This document shows positions 42,552-51,861 of a stretch of DNA of 64,000 nt, one piece after another. Numbering within the stretch: the first letter of the stretch is position 1; each line of letters starts with the position of its first letter. The stretch is from Actinomycetota bacterium (GTDB lineage Bacteria; Actinomycetota; Coriobacteriia; Anaerosomatales; PHET01): the NCBI GenBank assembly GCA_029265315.1, contig JAJUJM010000010.1, forward strand, positions 1-64,000. The letters run 5' to 3'. The notes beneath the pieces were generated by a model. It was given only the letters and a program-made list of their open reading frames with translations, had not been told where the DNA came from and searched no databases. The position numbers and the translations under genes were made by a program.

Positions 42552-45181
42552 GCAGGGTCCTTTCCCGACTTCACCAGGCCCTCACGGAGCGCGAGCCTTC
42601 GCAGGTTTGCCAATTCGGCCTCACGCCCGACCACCACGCCATCGAGCCGGTCGGCCCGAGCCCGAGCCAGTATAGCCGAGAAGGCCTCCGAGGGCTGGGC
42701 CCCCAGTGCGATGAGGTCAGACCCGCTCACTGCCGGTCGCAGTTGACGCACGACACTCACGTAGTGCTCGATTCGTTCACGCGCGAGTGAATCGCCCCTC
42801 GCCCACAGCAGGACGAGCGCTTCTGCGGAGAATGGATCGAGAAGCGCTGCGAGCCGGGAGTTCCGCATCTTGCGCCGGTCCCGCAACCCACGCTCGGCAC
42901 CAGCGGCGTGACTCAACTCCGTAGCGGCGCGAGCCTGTTCGCGACCGATACGCAGATGTCGAACCCAGCGGTCAGCTCCGTCACGCGTTCCGGACGATGA
43001 CAGAGCGCCGACCAGAAGCACCCGGCGGTCAACGTGGACTCCACCAGTCTCCATCAGACGCCCCATACCGGCGAGAGCTTCTTCCACCGCATAGCAAGCG
43101 GCCGAGCAACTCCCACCGACCGGCAGCAGCTCCTCGCAGGCGCCAATCTCATCCAGGCGCCTGAGCACCGCTACCGGATCGTTCTCCTGCAAGATGTCGT
43201 AGAGCTCCTCACGGATGCGTGCACCCGAGACCTCGGCCAACAGACCGAGTGAGACCGCCTGACGGGCATAGTCCTCCGTCGCCCGGTCCATCACGAAGCC
43301 GTACCGCACCTCGAAGCGGGCGGCACGCAGCACCCGGGTCGGGTCTTCGACGAACGACATCCCATGCAACACCCTCACGACACCGTGGGCCAGGTCGTCG
43401 AGTCCGCCATAAGGGTCCATGATCTCGCCGAAGCACGTCGGGTCAAGGCACGCCGCCATGGCGTTGATGGTGAAATCGCGCCTGAACAGGTCCTGGCGCA
43501 GCGTCGAGCGCTCGACGGTGGGCAGTGCGGCGGGGCGCGCGTAGTACTCTGCGCGACTGCTGGCCACGTCGACATGAAAAGACCGCCCGATCGTCACGAC
43601 CGCGGTGCCGAAACGTCGGTGCACCTTCACTCGACCTTTGAGCTCATCCGCGAGCCTCAAGCCGAACGCGACTCCGTCGCCCTCCACCACCACATCGATG
43701 TCGAGATTCTCGCGACCCAGCAACATGTCCCGAACGAACCCGCCTACCACGTGTGCGCGTACCGCGGAATCCGAAGCGTGTCGCCCGATTCGGTACAGCA
43801 CCTCACGAACGTCGTCAGGGAGCACCCGCTCGACACCGTCCCGGAAACGTCGCGCCGCCTCAGGACGTGAGGACGGCGCCCCTCTCTCGAGGTACGAGTC
43901 GCCATGCTCCACGCGCAGGACGTCCTTACGCGTCACGATTCCCACGAGCTGCCCATCGCTCACCACCGGCACGCGCCCGATGCCCCGCCGAGCCAGCATC
44001 CGCTCCACATCGGAAAGCTCGACGTCCGGGGAGACCGTCACGACGTCACGACCCATGAATCCCTTGACCGGCGCGTGGGCGAGATCGTGGCGGACCGCTT
44101 TGTCGACGTCTTTTCGGGTGATGACGCCTGCGAGTCGTCCTTCTGAGAGGACCGGAAGTCCTCCGTGGCCCCAACGCGCCATGAGTTCTCGCGCCTCACC
44201 CATCGTGACGTCAGGACCGATGGTGCGCACAGGGGAACTCATGACGTCGATGACCCTGAGCGGGGGTTTCACCGTGCGCTCCAGAGCCTCACGGACTCGA
44301 ACGAGCGCCTCTTCGACGGAGAGAGACCGGAACCCGGCGGACGCCGCTTGAGCGTGTCCTCCGCCGCCGAGGAGCGCCATCACCTCTCCGACGTCGACTT
44401 CGGCGAGACGTGAGCGCGCCACCACCTGCGTTCGCTCGGGCATCCGTATGACTCCGATCGCCACCCGGTGCCCCATGTCCTCAACCACGTAGTGCGTCAG
44501 GACACCGGCGCTGTCGACGTATTCGTCTGACACGGCCGTTCCGACGGCTATCCTCTGGCCGTTGATGGTCCAGATCTCCAGCGTGGATTCCAGCTGCTCG
44601 AGCAGTTGCTTCTGCCGGGAGTCGAGGGTCCGTGTCAGGAACCGGTTCAGAACCTCCATGTCAGCGCCATGTGCCATGAGCCACGCCGCGGCATCAGCAT
44701 CGAGCGCGGTCGTTCCCGGATAGGTCAGTGAGCCGGTGTCCTCATGTATCCCCAACAGGTACAGCGACGCCTCGAGCACGGTCGGCACGATGCCGCGTTC
44801 ACGAAGCTCTCGCACAAGGATGGTCGTCGTAGCACCACACTCGATGCTGTGGTCCTCCTCGACGACGAGGTCTCCTTCCTGTGGGCGATGGTGATCATAG
44901 ATGACCACATCGACACCGGGACGGAGCACGACCGCGCCCAACTCCCCGATCCTGCGGGGGTCACGCGTGTCCACCATCACAACGGAATCAACCTCAGCCA
45001 GGTCCAAGCCCTTCAGGTCGACGAACCTCACGAAGTCCTCGTGCAGATTGTGGAACTCGCGCACGTTGGAGTTCTGCGAGCCGAGAAAGACGCCGAGCGC
45101 ACCGTCGAGCAAGCGGGTGGCAGCGACCGTGGAGGCGTACGCGTCGAAATCGGGGTTCGCATGTCCGACGACGATGCGCAC
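42548..45181 (-). CDS. DHH - CBS pair - tRNA nucleotidyltransferase fusion (CCA/A-adding enzyme)
   Basis: The 877-residue protein combines three modules. An N-terminal DHH phosphoesterase domain (HANPDFDAYAST, DHH at 96-98, GGGGHAQAA near 275) is followed by two CBS domains (about 313-435). A class II tRNA nucleotidyltransferase/poly(A) polymerase domain completes it, with VVGGFVRDMLLG, NLDIDVVVEGDG and RRDFTINAMA. Similar fusions are known as A-adding or CCA-adding enzymes in some phyla. The CBS domains suggest adenine nucleotide sensing. It lies 15 nt after the phosphorylase gene and overlaps the M50 gene. Confidence 0.9.
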   Translation of the reverse strand: MRIVVGHANPDFDAYASTVAATRLLDGALGVFLGSQNSNVREFHNLHEDFVRFVDLKGLDLAEVDSVVMVDTRDPRRIGELGAVVLRPGVDVVIYDHHRPQEGDLVVEEDHSIECGATTTILVRELRERGIVPTVLEASLYLLGIHEDTGSLTYPGTTALDADAAAWLMAHGADMEVLNRFLTRTLDSRQKQLLEQLESTLEIWTINGQRIAVGTAVSDEYVDSAGVLTHYVVEDMGHRVAIGVIRMPERTQVVARSRLAEVDVGEVMALLGGGGHAQAASAGFRSLSVEEALVRVREALERTVKPPLRVIDVMSSPVRTIGPDVTMGEARELMARWGHGGLPVLSEGRLAGVITRKDVDKAVRHDLAHAPVKGFMGRDVVTVSPDVELSDVERMLARRGIGRVPVVSDGQLVGIVTRKDVLRVEHGDSYLERGAPSSRPEAARRFRDGVERVLPDDVREVLYRIGRHASDSAVRAHVVGGFVRDMLLGRENLDIDVVVEGDGVAFGLRLADELKGRVKVHRRFGTAVVTIGRSFHVDVASSRAEYYARPAALPTVERSTLRQDLFRRDFTINAMAACLDPTCFGEIMDPYGGLDDLAHGVVRVLHGMSFVEDPTRVLRAARFEVRYGFVMDRATEDYARQAVSLGLLAEVSGARIREELYDILQENDPVAVLRRLDEIGACEELLPVGGSCSAACYAVEEALAGMGRLMETGGVHVDRRVLLVGALSSSGTRDGADRWVRHLRIGREQARAATELSHAAGAERGLRDRRKMRNSRLAALLDPFSAEALVLLWARGDSLARERIEHYVSVVRQLRPAVSGSDLIALGAQPSEAFSAILARARADRLDGVVVGREAELANLRRLALREGLVKSGKDPA

Positions 45182-45196
45182 GTCAGCGTCTTCTCC

Positions 45197-46504
45197 TCAG
45201 TCGTAGAACAGCGGCGGCGATAAGACGGGTCCCCCCGCGTAGCGGATGGCCCTGGTGAGACATTCTTCGGCGGCATCCAAGCGATCGGCGGTGGCGCCAT
45301 GAAGGGTGGCCACGCGGTGCCCCTTCTCGACGCGATCTCCAGTTCGGACCGCGAGGACCAACCCTGCGCCTGGGTCGATGCTCTCGTCAAGTGTGCGCCG
45401 CCCTGCCCCCGCGAGCATGGCAGCTCGTCCGACTTCGGCGGCTTCGAAGCCAGCGATGTATCCGTCGCGCTCAGCCAGCACCTCGCGGGTCATGGCAGCT
45501 CTTGGAAGCAGTGACGGGTCATCCACCACCGCCGGGTCCCCTCCTTGGGCAGCGAACCAACGGCGCATCGCCTCCAAGGCCGCCCCGGACGAAAGCGCCT
45601 CGTCCACCATCGCAGCCGCATCATCGAGCTCGCTCGCCTTTCCAGCCATCACGAGCAGACGAGCAGCCGACATCCGGGCGACCTCCCGTAGCGCGTGAGA
45701 AGCGGACTGTCCGGACAGCAGCCGGATGGCCTCTGCGACCTCGAGGGCGTTGCCAACGGCCATCCCGAGTGGCTGGTTCATGTCGGTGAGCTCACAGGCG
45801 ACATCGCGACCAAGAGCGTGGCCCACCCGCACCAACTCGGCAGCAAGGGCACGGGCCTGCTCGAGAGTTCGCATGAAAGCACCGGAGCCGACCTTGACGT
45901 CGATGAGGATCGCATCGGCCCCGCCCGCGACCTTCTTCGAGATGATGGAGGCGACGATGAGCGGTATGGACGGGACCGTCGCGGTCACATCCCTGAGCGC
46001 GTACATCTTCTTGTCCGCTGGATCGATCTCGGGCGTCTGTGCGACCACGGCTACTCCGACGTCCCTGACACATGCGATGAACTCATCAGCGGAAAGTTCG
46101 ACCCGGAATCCCGGGATGGACTCCAGCTTGTCCAGGGTTCCCCCGGTATGGCCCAGGCCACGGCCGCTCATCTTCGCGACCGGCACGCCGCAGGCGGCGA
46201 CGAGAGGGGCGATCACGAGGGTCGCGGTGTCAGCGACTCCCCCGGTCGAGTGTTTGTCCACCTTCACGCCGGGAATCGCGGACAGGTCCACCACGCGACC
46301 GGAACGCACCATCGCGTCCGTGAGCCAGACCGTCTCGTCAGCATCCAGACCATTGAGATACGCCGCCATGAGCCAAGCGCTCATCTGGTAGTCAGGCACA
46401 TCGCCGGAAGCGAACCCGAGAACCAGTTGGTCGATCTCGGCCGGCGTGTGAGAACCACCGTCGCGCTTGATTTCGATCAGCCGCTCGATGGTGGGCGCGG
46501 TCAT
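45197..46504 (-). CDS. Thymidine/pyrimidine-nucleoside phosphorylase
   Basis: The 435-residue enzyme has VDKHSTGGVADTATL, SGRGLGHTGGTLDKLESIPG, DVTATVPSIPLI, KVAGGADAILIDVKVGSGAFM and a C-terminal domain with YIAGFEA. It cleaves pyrimidine nucleosides to base and (deoxy)ribose 1-phosphate, which DeoB then isomerises. DeoA and Pdp cannot be told apart by eye. The ATG at 46504 overlaps the deoB stop (ATGA). Confidence 0.92.
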   Translation of the reverse strand: MTAPTIERLIEIKRDGGSHTPAEIDQLVLGFASGDVPDYQMSAWLMAAYLNGLDADETVWLTDAMVRSGRVVDLSAIPGVKVDKHSTGGVADTATLVIAPLVAACGVPVAKMSGRGLGHTGGTLDKLESIPGFRVELSADEFIACVRDVGVAVVAQTPEIDPADKKMYALRDVTATVPSIPLIVASIISKKVAGGADAILIDVKVGSGAFMRTLEQARALAAELVRVGHALGRDVACELTDMNQPLGMAVGNALEVAEAIRLLSGQSASHALREVARMSAARLLVMAGKASELDDAAAMVDEALSSGAALEAMRRWFAAQGGDPAVVDDPSLLPRAAMTREVLAERDGYIAGFEAAEVGRAAMLAGAGRRTLDESIDPGAGLVLAVRTGDRVEKGHRVATLHGATADRLDAAEECLTRAIRYAGGPVLSPPLFYD

Positions 46505-47691
46505 GCCGCACGCACCTCTTCCAAGAAGCTCGTGCCACGACCGCACGTCCCCGCGAGCCCGTAGAAGTCCAGCACGGTCTCACCGATGTCGGCGAAGGTC
46601 ACCCGGGTGCCCAGGTCCACTCCGGATTCAACACCCTTGACGTAGGCGATGAGCGGTGTGTACTCGCGCGAGTGGTCCGTCGATTCCGTGGTCGGGTCGC
46701 AGCCGTGGTCCGCGGTGACGATGAGCAGGTCCCCCTCGATCATCACTTCGAGCAGCTCTGGGATACGTGCATCGACCGCCTCCAGGCCCCGCGCATACCC
46801 TTCCACGTCGTTGCGGTGACCCCAGATCATGTCGAAATCGACCAGATTCGCAAAGACGAACCCATTGTCCGACTCGTCGCGCACCCGAGCGACCAGGTTG
46901 TCGAACCCGTGCATGTTGTTCTCTGAGTGCGGCGACTCGCAGATGCCCCTCCATGCGAAGATCTCACCGATCTTGCCTATCCCGTAGCTCTTGATGCCGA
47001 CGTCCGACAGCCTGTCGAGCACCGTCGGCTCGGGTGGCGCCAACGCGAAGTCGCGACGCCGGTGAGTACGCTGGTACACGCCGTCGACCGGGCCTATGAA
47101 CGGCCTTGCGATGATTCTGCCGACCGCGTGCTCGCCGACGCACACGCGTGAGCGGGCGATCGAGCACAACTCATAGAGCCGCTCCACCGGAATGACGTCC
47201 TCATGTGCCGCCACCTGGAACACGCTGTCGGCACTCGTGTACACGATCGGCCTGCCGGTCGCGACATGTTCGTCGCCTAGGTCCTGGATGATCACAGTGC
47301 CACTCGCGGGGCGGTTGCCGAGCCAGCCCAGTCCGGTCTCCCGTTCCCATGCCTCCATGACAGAGGGCGGAAACCCGTCCGGATATGTCGGGAACGGACG
47401 CTCGAGGCGCATTCCCATCATCTCCCAGTGACCGGTGGTGGTGTCTTTTCCGGCGGACGCTTCTCGATTCCGGCCCCACGAGGCCCGTGGGCGAGGCTCT
47501 GCGGCAACGCCGACGATCGCGGTGATGTTGCCGAGCCCCATCGCACCGAGGTTTGGCATGGACAATCCGCCGACAGCTCGGGCGACGTTACCGAGCGTGT
47601 TCGAACCGACATCACCGTACGCGGCCGCATCGGGCAGCTCTCCGACCCCCACGCTGTCCAATACGAGAACGATGGCACGAGGAGCTCTCAT
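46501..47691 (-). CDS. deoB: Phosphopentomutase
   Basis: The 396-residue alkaline-phosphatase-superfamily enzyme interconverts (deoxy)ribose 1- and 5-phosphates. Metal-site motifs are LDSVGVGELPDAA near the N-terminus, GKDTTTGHWEM with the phosphorylatable threonine, TSADSVFQVAAHE, NLVDFDMIWGHRND and TADHGCDPTTESTDHSREYTP (19-residue groups shown in part). It starts 2 nt after pilB, an unusual neighbour. Confidence 0.95.
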   Translation of the reverse strand: MRAPRAIVLVLDSVGVGELPDAAAYGDVGSNTLGNVARAVGGLSMPNLGAMGLGNITAIVGVAAEPRPRASWGRNREASAGKDTTTGHWEMMGMRLERPFPTYPDGFPPSVMEAWERETGLGWLGNRPASGTVIIQDLGDEHVATGRPIVYTSADSVFQVAAHEDVIPVERLYELCSIARSRVCVGEHAVGRIIARPFIGPVDGVYQRTHRRRDFALAPPEPTVLDRLSDVGIKSYGIGKIGEIFAWRGICESPHSENNMHGFDNLVARVRDESDNGFVFANLVDFDMIWGHRNDVEGYARGLEAVDARIPELLEVMIEGDLLIVTADHGCDPTTESTDHSREYTPLIAYVKGVESGVDLGTRVTFADIGETVLDFYGLAGTCGRGTSFLEEVRAA

Positions 47692-47693
47692 CG

Positions 47694-49370
47694 TCAGACC
47701 ACTACCCGGTTCACCTCGTCAAGGCTGGTGAGACCCAGTGCTGCCTTGTCGAGCGCATCACGGCGCAGCGTCTTCATCCCGTGTCCGATCGCCGCCTCCC
47801 GCAGCTCCGCCGCCGATGCGTCTCGCAAGAACAGCGAATGGAGTTCATGGGTGAATTCCATCACTTCGAAGACACCTATGCGCCCGTGGTAGCCCGTCAT
47901 ACCGCACTGCTCGCAGCCCACAGGTCCGTAAAGCGTCAAACCGGCCAACTCGTTGTTGTCGAAACCAGACGCCTCGAGGACAGCAGGGTCGATCTCAGCG
48001 GGTGTCTTGCACGCCGGACACAATCTGCGTAGTAGCCGCTGTGCCACAGCGCCAAGCAGTCCGGACGCGGTGATGTAGGACGGCACCCCCATGTCCGTCA
48101 ATCGGGTGAGAGCGGACGGCGCATCATTGGTGTGGATCGACGTGAGCACGAGGTGCCCGGTGAGCGCAGCACGGACCGCGGTCTCAGCGGTCTCGGGGTC
48201 CCGCACCTCGCCGACCATCACGACGTCGGGGTCCGAGCGCAGTATCGTCCGGAGCCCAGCCGCGAAAGTGAGGTTGACGCGAGGGTTGACTGCCACCTGC
48301 GTGATCCCCGACATCGTGTACTCGATCGGGTCTTCGACCGTGATCACCTTGCGCCCCGGATCATTGATGGCGCTCAACAGCGCGTACAGAGTCGTGGACT
48401 TGCCCGATCCGGTGGGTCCGGCGACGAAGAGTGCACCGTACGGCTTTCGCAGTAACCGCATGACCAGCTCAAGGTCATCAGCGGTCAGCCCGATCTCCTC
48501 AACTGGCCGGAACGCGACCTCGGCATCGAGAATGCGCAGCGTGATGGCCTCGCCCAAGGGAGTCGGTAAGGTGGCGACCCGCAAGTCGAGGGGCCTGTCG
48601 GCCACCCGTACCGAGATCCTGCCGTCCTGGGGTCGTCTGCGCTCGGTGATGTCGAGGTCCGCCATGACCTTGACCCGCGAGAGGAGCTCGGCCTGGGACG
48701 TCTTAGGCAACCCTGCAGCCTCACGCAGGACTCCATCGATGCGGTACCGCACCCTCACCCCGTCCGAATCGGGTTCGAAATGTATGTCGCTCGCCCTCTC
48801 CAGCACGGCCTCCCTGATGATCTGGTTGACCACGCGGACCACAGCGACCCCGGAGTCCTCCTCCGGCTCCTCAGTGGTCTCGCTCGCCTCGCTCTCTGAG
48901 GCACGCTCGGAGAGTTCCAGCTCCTGGAAGACGTCGGCGCCGGCCACGTACTTCTCGATGGCCATGCGGACCTGTGTCGCAGCGGCGACGACAGGGACTA
49001 TCCGGAAACCCGACATCAGCTGGGCGTCGTCTATGGCCTCGATGTCGAGTGGGTCAGCCATCGCGACCTTGAGCGTGTCGCCCTCCTGAGCGATGGGGAT
49101 CATCGCGTGGCGCCGGCAGATCCTCAAAGGCAGTACAGCAGCGGCTATGCGATCGACCGGGTAGGTGGCGAGGTTGACATGTTCGAGCCCTTTCTGCTCT
49201 GCCAGTGCCTGCGCGATCTGCTCTTCATCGAGAAGCCCCTCGTGTACGAGGAGCTCGCCGATCTTGCCGTTGTAGTGCTCCTGAGCGAGCAGAGCTGACC
49301 CCAACTCCTCGGTGGTCAGAAGCCCGGCGGCCACCAGGATCTCGCCCAGACGCTCACGTGTGTAACTCAT
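47694..49370 (-). CDS. pilB: Type IV pilus assembly ATPase PilB (GspE/PilB family) with MshEN domain
   Basis: This 558-residue ATPase powers pilus or pseudopilus polymerisation. The N-terminal MshEN domain contains two 24-residue c-di-GMP-binding repeats, residues 7-30 (RLGEILVAAG...LLAQ) and 36-59 (KIGELLVHEG...ALAEQ). They are separated by exactly five residues. The motor domain has Walker A GPTGSGKST at 318-326, Asp and His boxes, VMVGEVRDPETA and a zinc tetracysteine (CPAC, CEQC). The ATG has GGGAGA upstream. No pilC, pilT or pilin gene is in the window. Confidence 0.93.
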   Translation of the reverse strand: MSYTRERLGEILVAAGLLTTEELGSALLAQEHYNGKIGELLVHEGLLDEEQIAQALAEQKGLEHVNLATYPVDRIAAAVLPLRICRRHAMIPIAQEGDTLKVAMADPLDIEAIDDAQLMSGFRIVPVVAAATQVRMAIEKYVAGADVFQELELSERASESEASETTEEPEEDSGVAVVRVVNQIIREAVLERASDIHFEPDSDGVRVRYRIDGVLREAAGLPKTSQAELLSRVKVMADLDITERRRPQDGRISVRVADRPLDLRVATLPTPLGEAITLRILDAEVAFRPVEEIGLTADDLELVMRLLRKPYGALFVAGPTGSGKSTTLYALLSAINDPGRKVITVEDPIEYTMSGITQVAVNPRVNLTFAAGLRTILRSDPDVVMVGEVRDPETAETAVRAALTGHLVLTSIHTNDAPSALTRLTDMGVPSYITASGLLGAVAQRLLRRLCPACKTPAEIDPAVLEASGFDNNELAGLTLYGPVGCEQCGMTGYHGRIGVFEVMEFTHELHSLFLRDASAAELREAAIGHGMKTLRRDALDKAALGLTSLDEVNRVVV

Positions 49371-49419
49371 CGACGGTCTCCCACCTCATCGCACGCGGCC
49401 ATTCGTCCGGCCGACGGCT

Positions 49420-49704
49420 TCAGTCCCGGGTCCTCGCCATGCTGAGCACCCACTCGAACAGCAGAAGCCCGCCGATGGTGACGGCCGCGTTCACGTCGAA
49501 CACTCCTCCGTAGGGCGTCTTGATCGCCGCGATTCCCAGCGGCAGCGTCACCACATCGGTGAGCGTTGAGATGACCTCGCCCCACTGGGTCGACGAGAGC
49601 GCGCCGAAGAAGAGGACGACCATACGGACGGTGAGCGCGATCGCGACGATGATCAACAGGTCCATGAGGATCGTCAGAACGATGCGTACGGGTCGTCCAG
49701 GCAC
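49420..49704 (-). CDS. Small membrane protein of unknown function (weakly YggT-like)
   Basis: The 94-residue protein has a membrane helix at about residues 6-33 (VRIVLTILMDLLIIVAIALT) and a second near 70-88. The intervening segment contains TDVVTLPLGI, which faintly recalls the YggT family. I do not assign a function. The GTG start has AGGAGG nine bases upstream. It lies between the FlgM-like gene and pilB on the same strand. Confidence 0.65.
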   Translation of the reverse strand: MPGRPVRIVLTILMDLLIIVAIALTVRMVVLFFGALSSTQWGEVISTLTDVVTLPLGIAAIKTPYGGVFDVNAAVTIGGLLLFEWVLSMARTRD

Positions 49705-49805
49705 GATGATGTCCCTCCTGATCGCGACGGGTGGACTCCGGTTAGAGACTACCCGCGATTATCAGCGGAACAACATGCCTGCGCCAGAGCAGACGAGAAG
49801 AAGCG

Positions 49806-50063
49806 TCACCGCAGGTTGTCGCAGACGATCCTTGAGATCATCTTGGAGGCGACGTCGTGGCAGTCCGGGCCGCCGGCCTCGAGCCTGGTGCGAGCCTCGG
49901 CGATCCGGTCGGTCCTCACGTCAGGAGCGTGCTCGACCACCTCAAGCACCTTGGCCATGAGTTCCGGCGAGACCGTACGGGTGGCCACGGACCGTCTTGC
50001 GGGAGCACCCGCCTGGTAGCGTGCAGCGAGTCGGGCCTGTTCGTCGGAGATGATCATGTGCAC
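49806..50063 (-). CDS. FlgM-like anti-sigma factor
   Basis: The 85-residue protein matches the FlgM family in its C-terminal half: VSPELMAKVLEVVEHAPDVR, then DRIAEARTRLEAGG and a final DVASKMISRIV. FlgM holds sigma-28 inactive until flagellar hook completion. No flagellar or sigma-28 gene is in the window, so the partner is unknown. GTG at 50063 and ATG at 50057 are both possible starts. The upstream leader contains an intrinsic terminator. Confidence 0.65.
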   Translation of the reverse strand: MHMIISDEQARLAARYQAGAPARRSVATRTVSPELMAKVLEVVEHAPDVRTDRIAEARTRLEAGGPDCHDVASKMISRIVCDNLR

Positions 50064-50149
50064 GATATCGGAAGATGAACCGCCGGACTTGATGTCTCGC
50101 GGCCGAAACGGTGTGGTCTTCCTGTGACGAGGACCACAGCTGACCGACG

Positions 50150-50264
50150 AAAACCCCCGACAAAAGGGGGAGCCCCAAGGCCGGCACCTTGAGGCTCAGG
50201 GGTAAGGGGTTGCATTCGCATGCAACTCTGCACGGAGTGTACACCCGACGGACCAGACCCTCAA
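50150..50264 (-). promoter_or_regulatory. Promoter and terminator-containing leader upstream of the flgM-like gene
   Basis: On the minus strand, TTGAGG (50259-50264) and TACACT (50236-50241) are separated by 17 nt. The transcript would then fold TTGCAT-GCGA-ATGCAA (50210-50225) and an 11-bp hairpin GAGCCTCAAGG/CCTTGGGGCTC (50170-50197). CCCCC-TTTTGTC-GGGGG followed by TTTT (50150-50170) completes it, an intrinsic terminator. This fits either an attenuated leader or riboswitch for flgM, or a small RNA of about 80 nt. It could also terminate nuoN read-through. I could not match a known riboswitch. Confidence 0.6.
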
Positions 50265-50303
50265 GCACCATTCACCGAATCTTCATCTTCCCTCAAACGG
50301 CTC

Positions 50304-51860
50304 TCAGAGCACGAAGGGCCTGATCGATTCGGTCAGTCCGAACAAGAGCGGACCGACACCAGCCGCCAGCAATACGACCGCGACGATGACGACGGCGGCG
50401 TGTGCACCAGTCCATCCGGGGCTCGATGCGCCGTCTGCGGATTCCCTGCGCGCTTCGCTTGGGCTCGAGTGCCGCTCGGTCCGCGCGCTTTCGTCGAGAT
50501 CGGAGGACGATCCGGCAGTCACACGCGTGTACAACGCGCGAACCACGCTCCCGTAGTACGCGATCGAGACCATCGAGGAGCCAACCGCGCTCACGACCGC
50601 GACGACATACATCTGCGCCTGCCATGAAGGTCCCGACCCCCACAGCGCTGCCACGGCCGCTATGCCCGCACCCAGGACCTGGAACTTCCCCCAGAATCCG
50701 GCCAACGCGGGCACCCCGGCGAGCGACACCATGCAGATACTCAAGGCGGCAGCGAGAACGGGGTCACGCTGCGCAGTGCCACGAAGCCCTTCGATGGAAC
50801 CGTCCCAACGCTCATCATGAGCACGGATGGCTGCGGCCGCCATGAATGAGCCGGTCACCCCGACGGCGTACACGGCCAAGTGGATCAGTGCCGCCGAGGC
50901 GTTCAAGGACGCCACCGCCAACAACGCGTAGCCGATCTGGGCCACGCCCGCGTAACCCAACATACGACCGTACGAGCGCTGCCCCAGAGCACCCAGAGAG
51001 CCGATACCAACCGAGACGACCGACAGGCCCACGACGATGGGCAGCAGATCGCCGAGCACCGAATCGGCCGAGAACACCTCCGCCGACACCGGGACCGCCT
51101 TCGCGATCATGATCGCGAGCGCAACGCCTGCGCCAAGCTTCACAGGGCCGGCGAGGAGCGCCGCGCTGTCGGGTCGCGCAGAACCGTATGCGTCAGGGAC
51201 CCATGCATGGAAGGGTGCGGCCCCCGCCTTGAAGGCCACCGCAGCGACGATGAGAACGACCGCGACGCTCACCGGCAGAGCCGGACCGATGAGGGTCTGC
51301 GCGCAAGAGACCGCCACGTAGCCAAGGTCGCCACGAGTGACCACGGCGAGAATGACGAACCCGGTCAGGAACACGGCCGTCGCGACTGACCCTTGGACGA
51401 AGTACTTCAAGGCAGCCTCACTCGCCGCTCGGGTGCGGGCGAGGGCGACGAGAGCATACGCACAGACGGATGCCGTCTCGAAGGCGAAAAGGGTCACACC
51501 AAGGTCCTGCGAGGCGCATACGAGTGCAGCACCCGTAGCCGCAAGCGTGACCAACGGTGCGAACGTACTGGTCGACTGCACCTTCGCATCCTGGGAACCG
51601 ATCAAGACGAGCGCACCCAAGGCCAGCGCCAAACCCGCGAGAGTGGAGGCGCCTCCGCCGACTCTGAACCCGTATGGCGCATCCGCCCCCGACATCGACA
51701 CTCCGCCGAAGAGGGACGCAGCGGCCCCCGCTGCGAGCAGCACGGCCCCGATGGTGGAGGCCCATGTCGCTCGAGTGGCGAAGGCATCGGCCAACAAGCT
51801 CAGGACGACCGCGGCTACGCACGGCCCTATCATCAGCCACAAGAGCGTGTCCGGCGTCAT
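50304..51860 (-). CDS. nuoN: NADH-quinone oxidoreductase subunit N
   Basis: The 518-residue membrane protein is one of three antiporter-like proton-pumping subunits. It has about 14 hydrophobic segments, the key lysine region of transmembrane helix 7-8 (AFKAGAAPFHAWVPDAYG) and SLAGVPALAGFWGKF. A hydrophilic Ser/Glu-rich insert near residues 460-490 is unusual. The ATG at 51860 has GGGGGAG five bases upstream. It is the last gene of the operon. Confidence 0.94.
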   Translation of the reverse strand: MTPDTLLWLMIGPCVAAVVLSLLADAFATRATWASTIGAVLLAAGAAASLFGGVSMSGADAPYGFRVGGGASTLAGLALALGALVLIGSQDAKVQSTSTFAPLVTLAATGAALVCASQDLGVTLFAFETASVCAYALVALARTRAASEAALKYFVQGSVATAVFLTGFVILAVVTRGDLGYVAVSCAQTLIGPALPVSVAVVLIVAAVAFKAGAAPFHAWVPDAYGSARPDSAALLAGPVKLGAGVALAIMIAKAVPVSAEVFSADSVLGDLLPIVVGLSVVSVGIGSLGALGQRSYGRMLGYAGVAQIGYALLAVASLNASAALIHLAVYAVGVTGSFMAAAAIRAHDERWDGSIEGLRGTAQRDPVLAAALSICMVSLAGVPALAGFWGKFQVLGAGIAAVAALWGSGPSWQAQMYVVAVVSAVGSSMVSIAYYGSVVRALYTRVTAGSSSDLDESARTERHSSPSEARRESADGASSPGWTGAHAAVVIVAVVLLAAGVGPLLFGLTESIRPFVL

Positions 51861-51861
51861 C

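Noticed and set aside
50150-50264. Assignment of the flgM leader to a c-di-GMP, FMN, cobalamin or SAM riboswitch
   Set aside because: None of the conserved sequence blocks of those classes is present.
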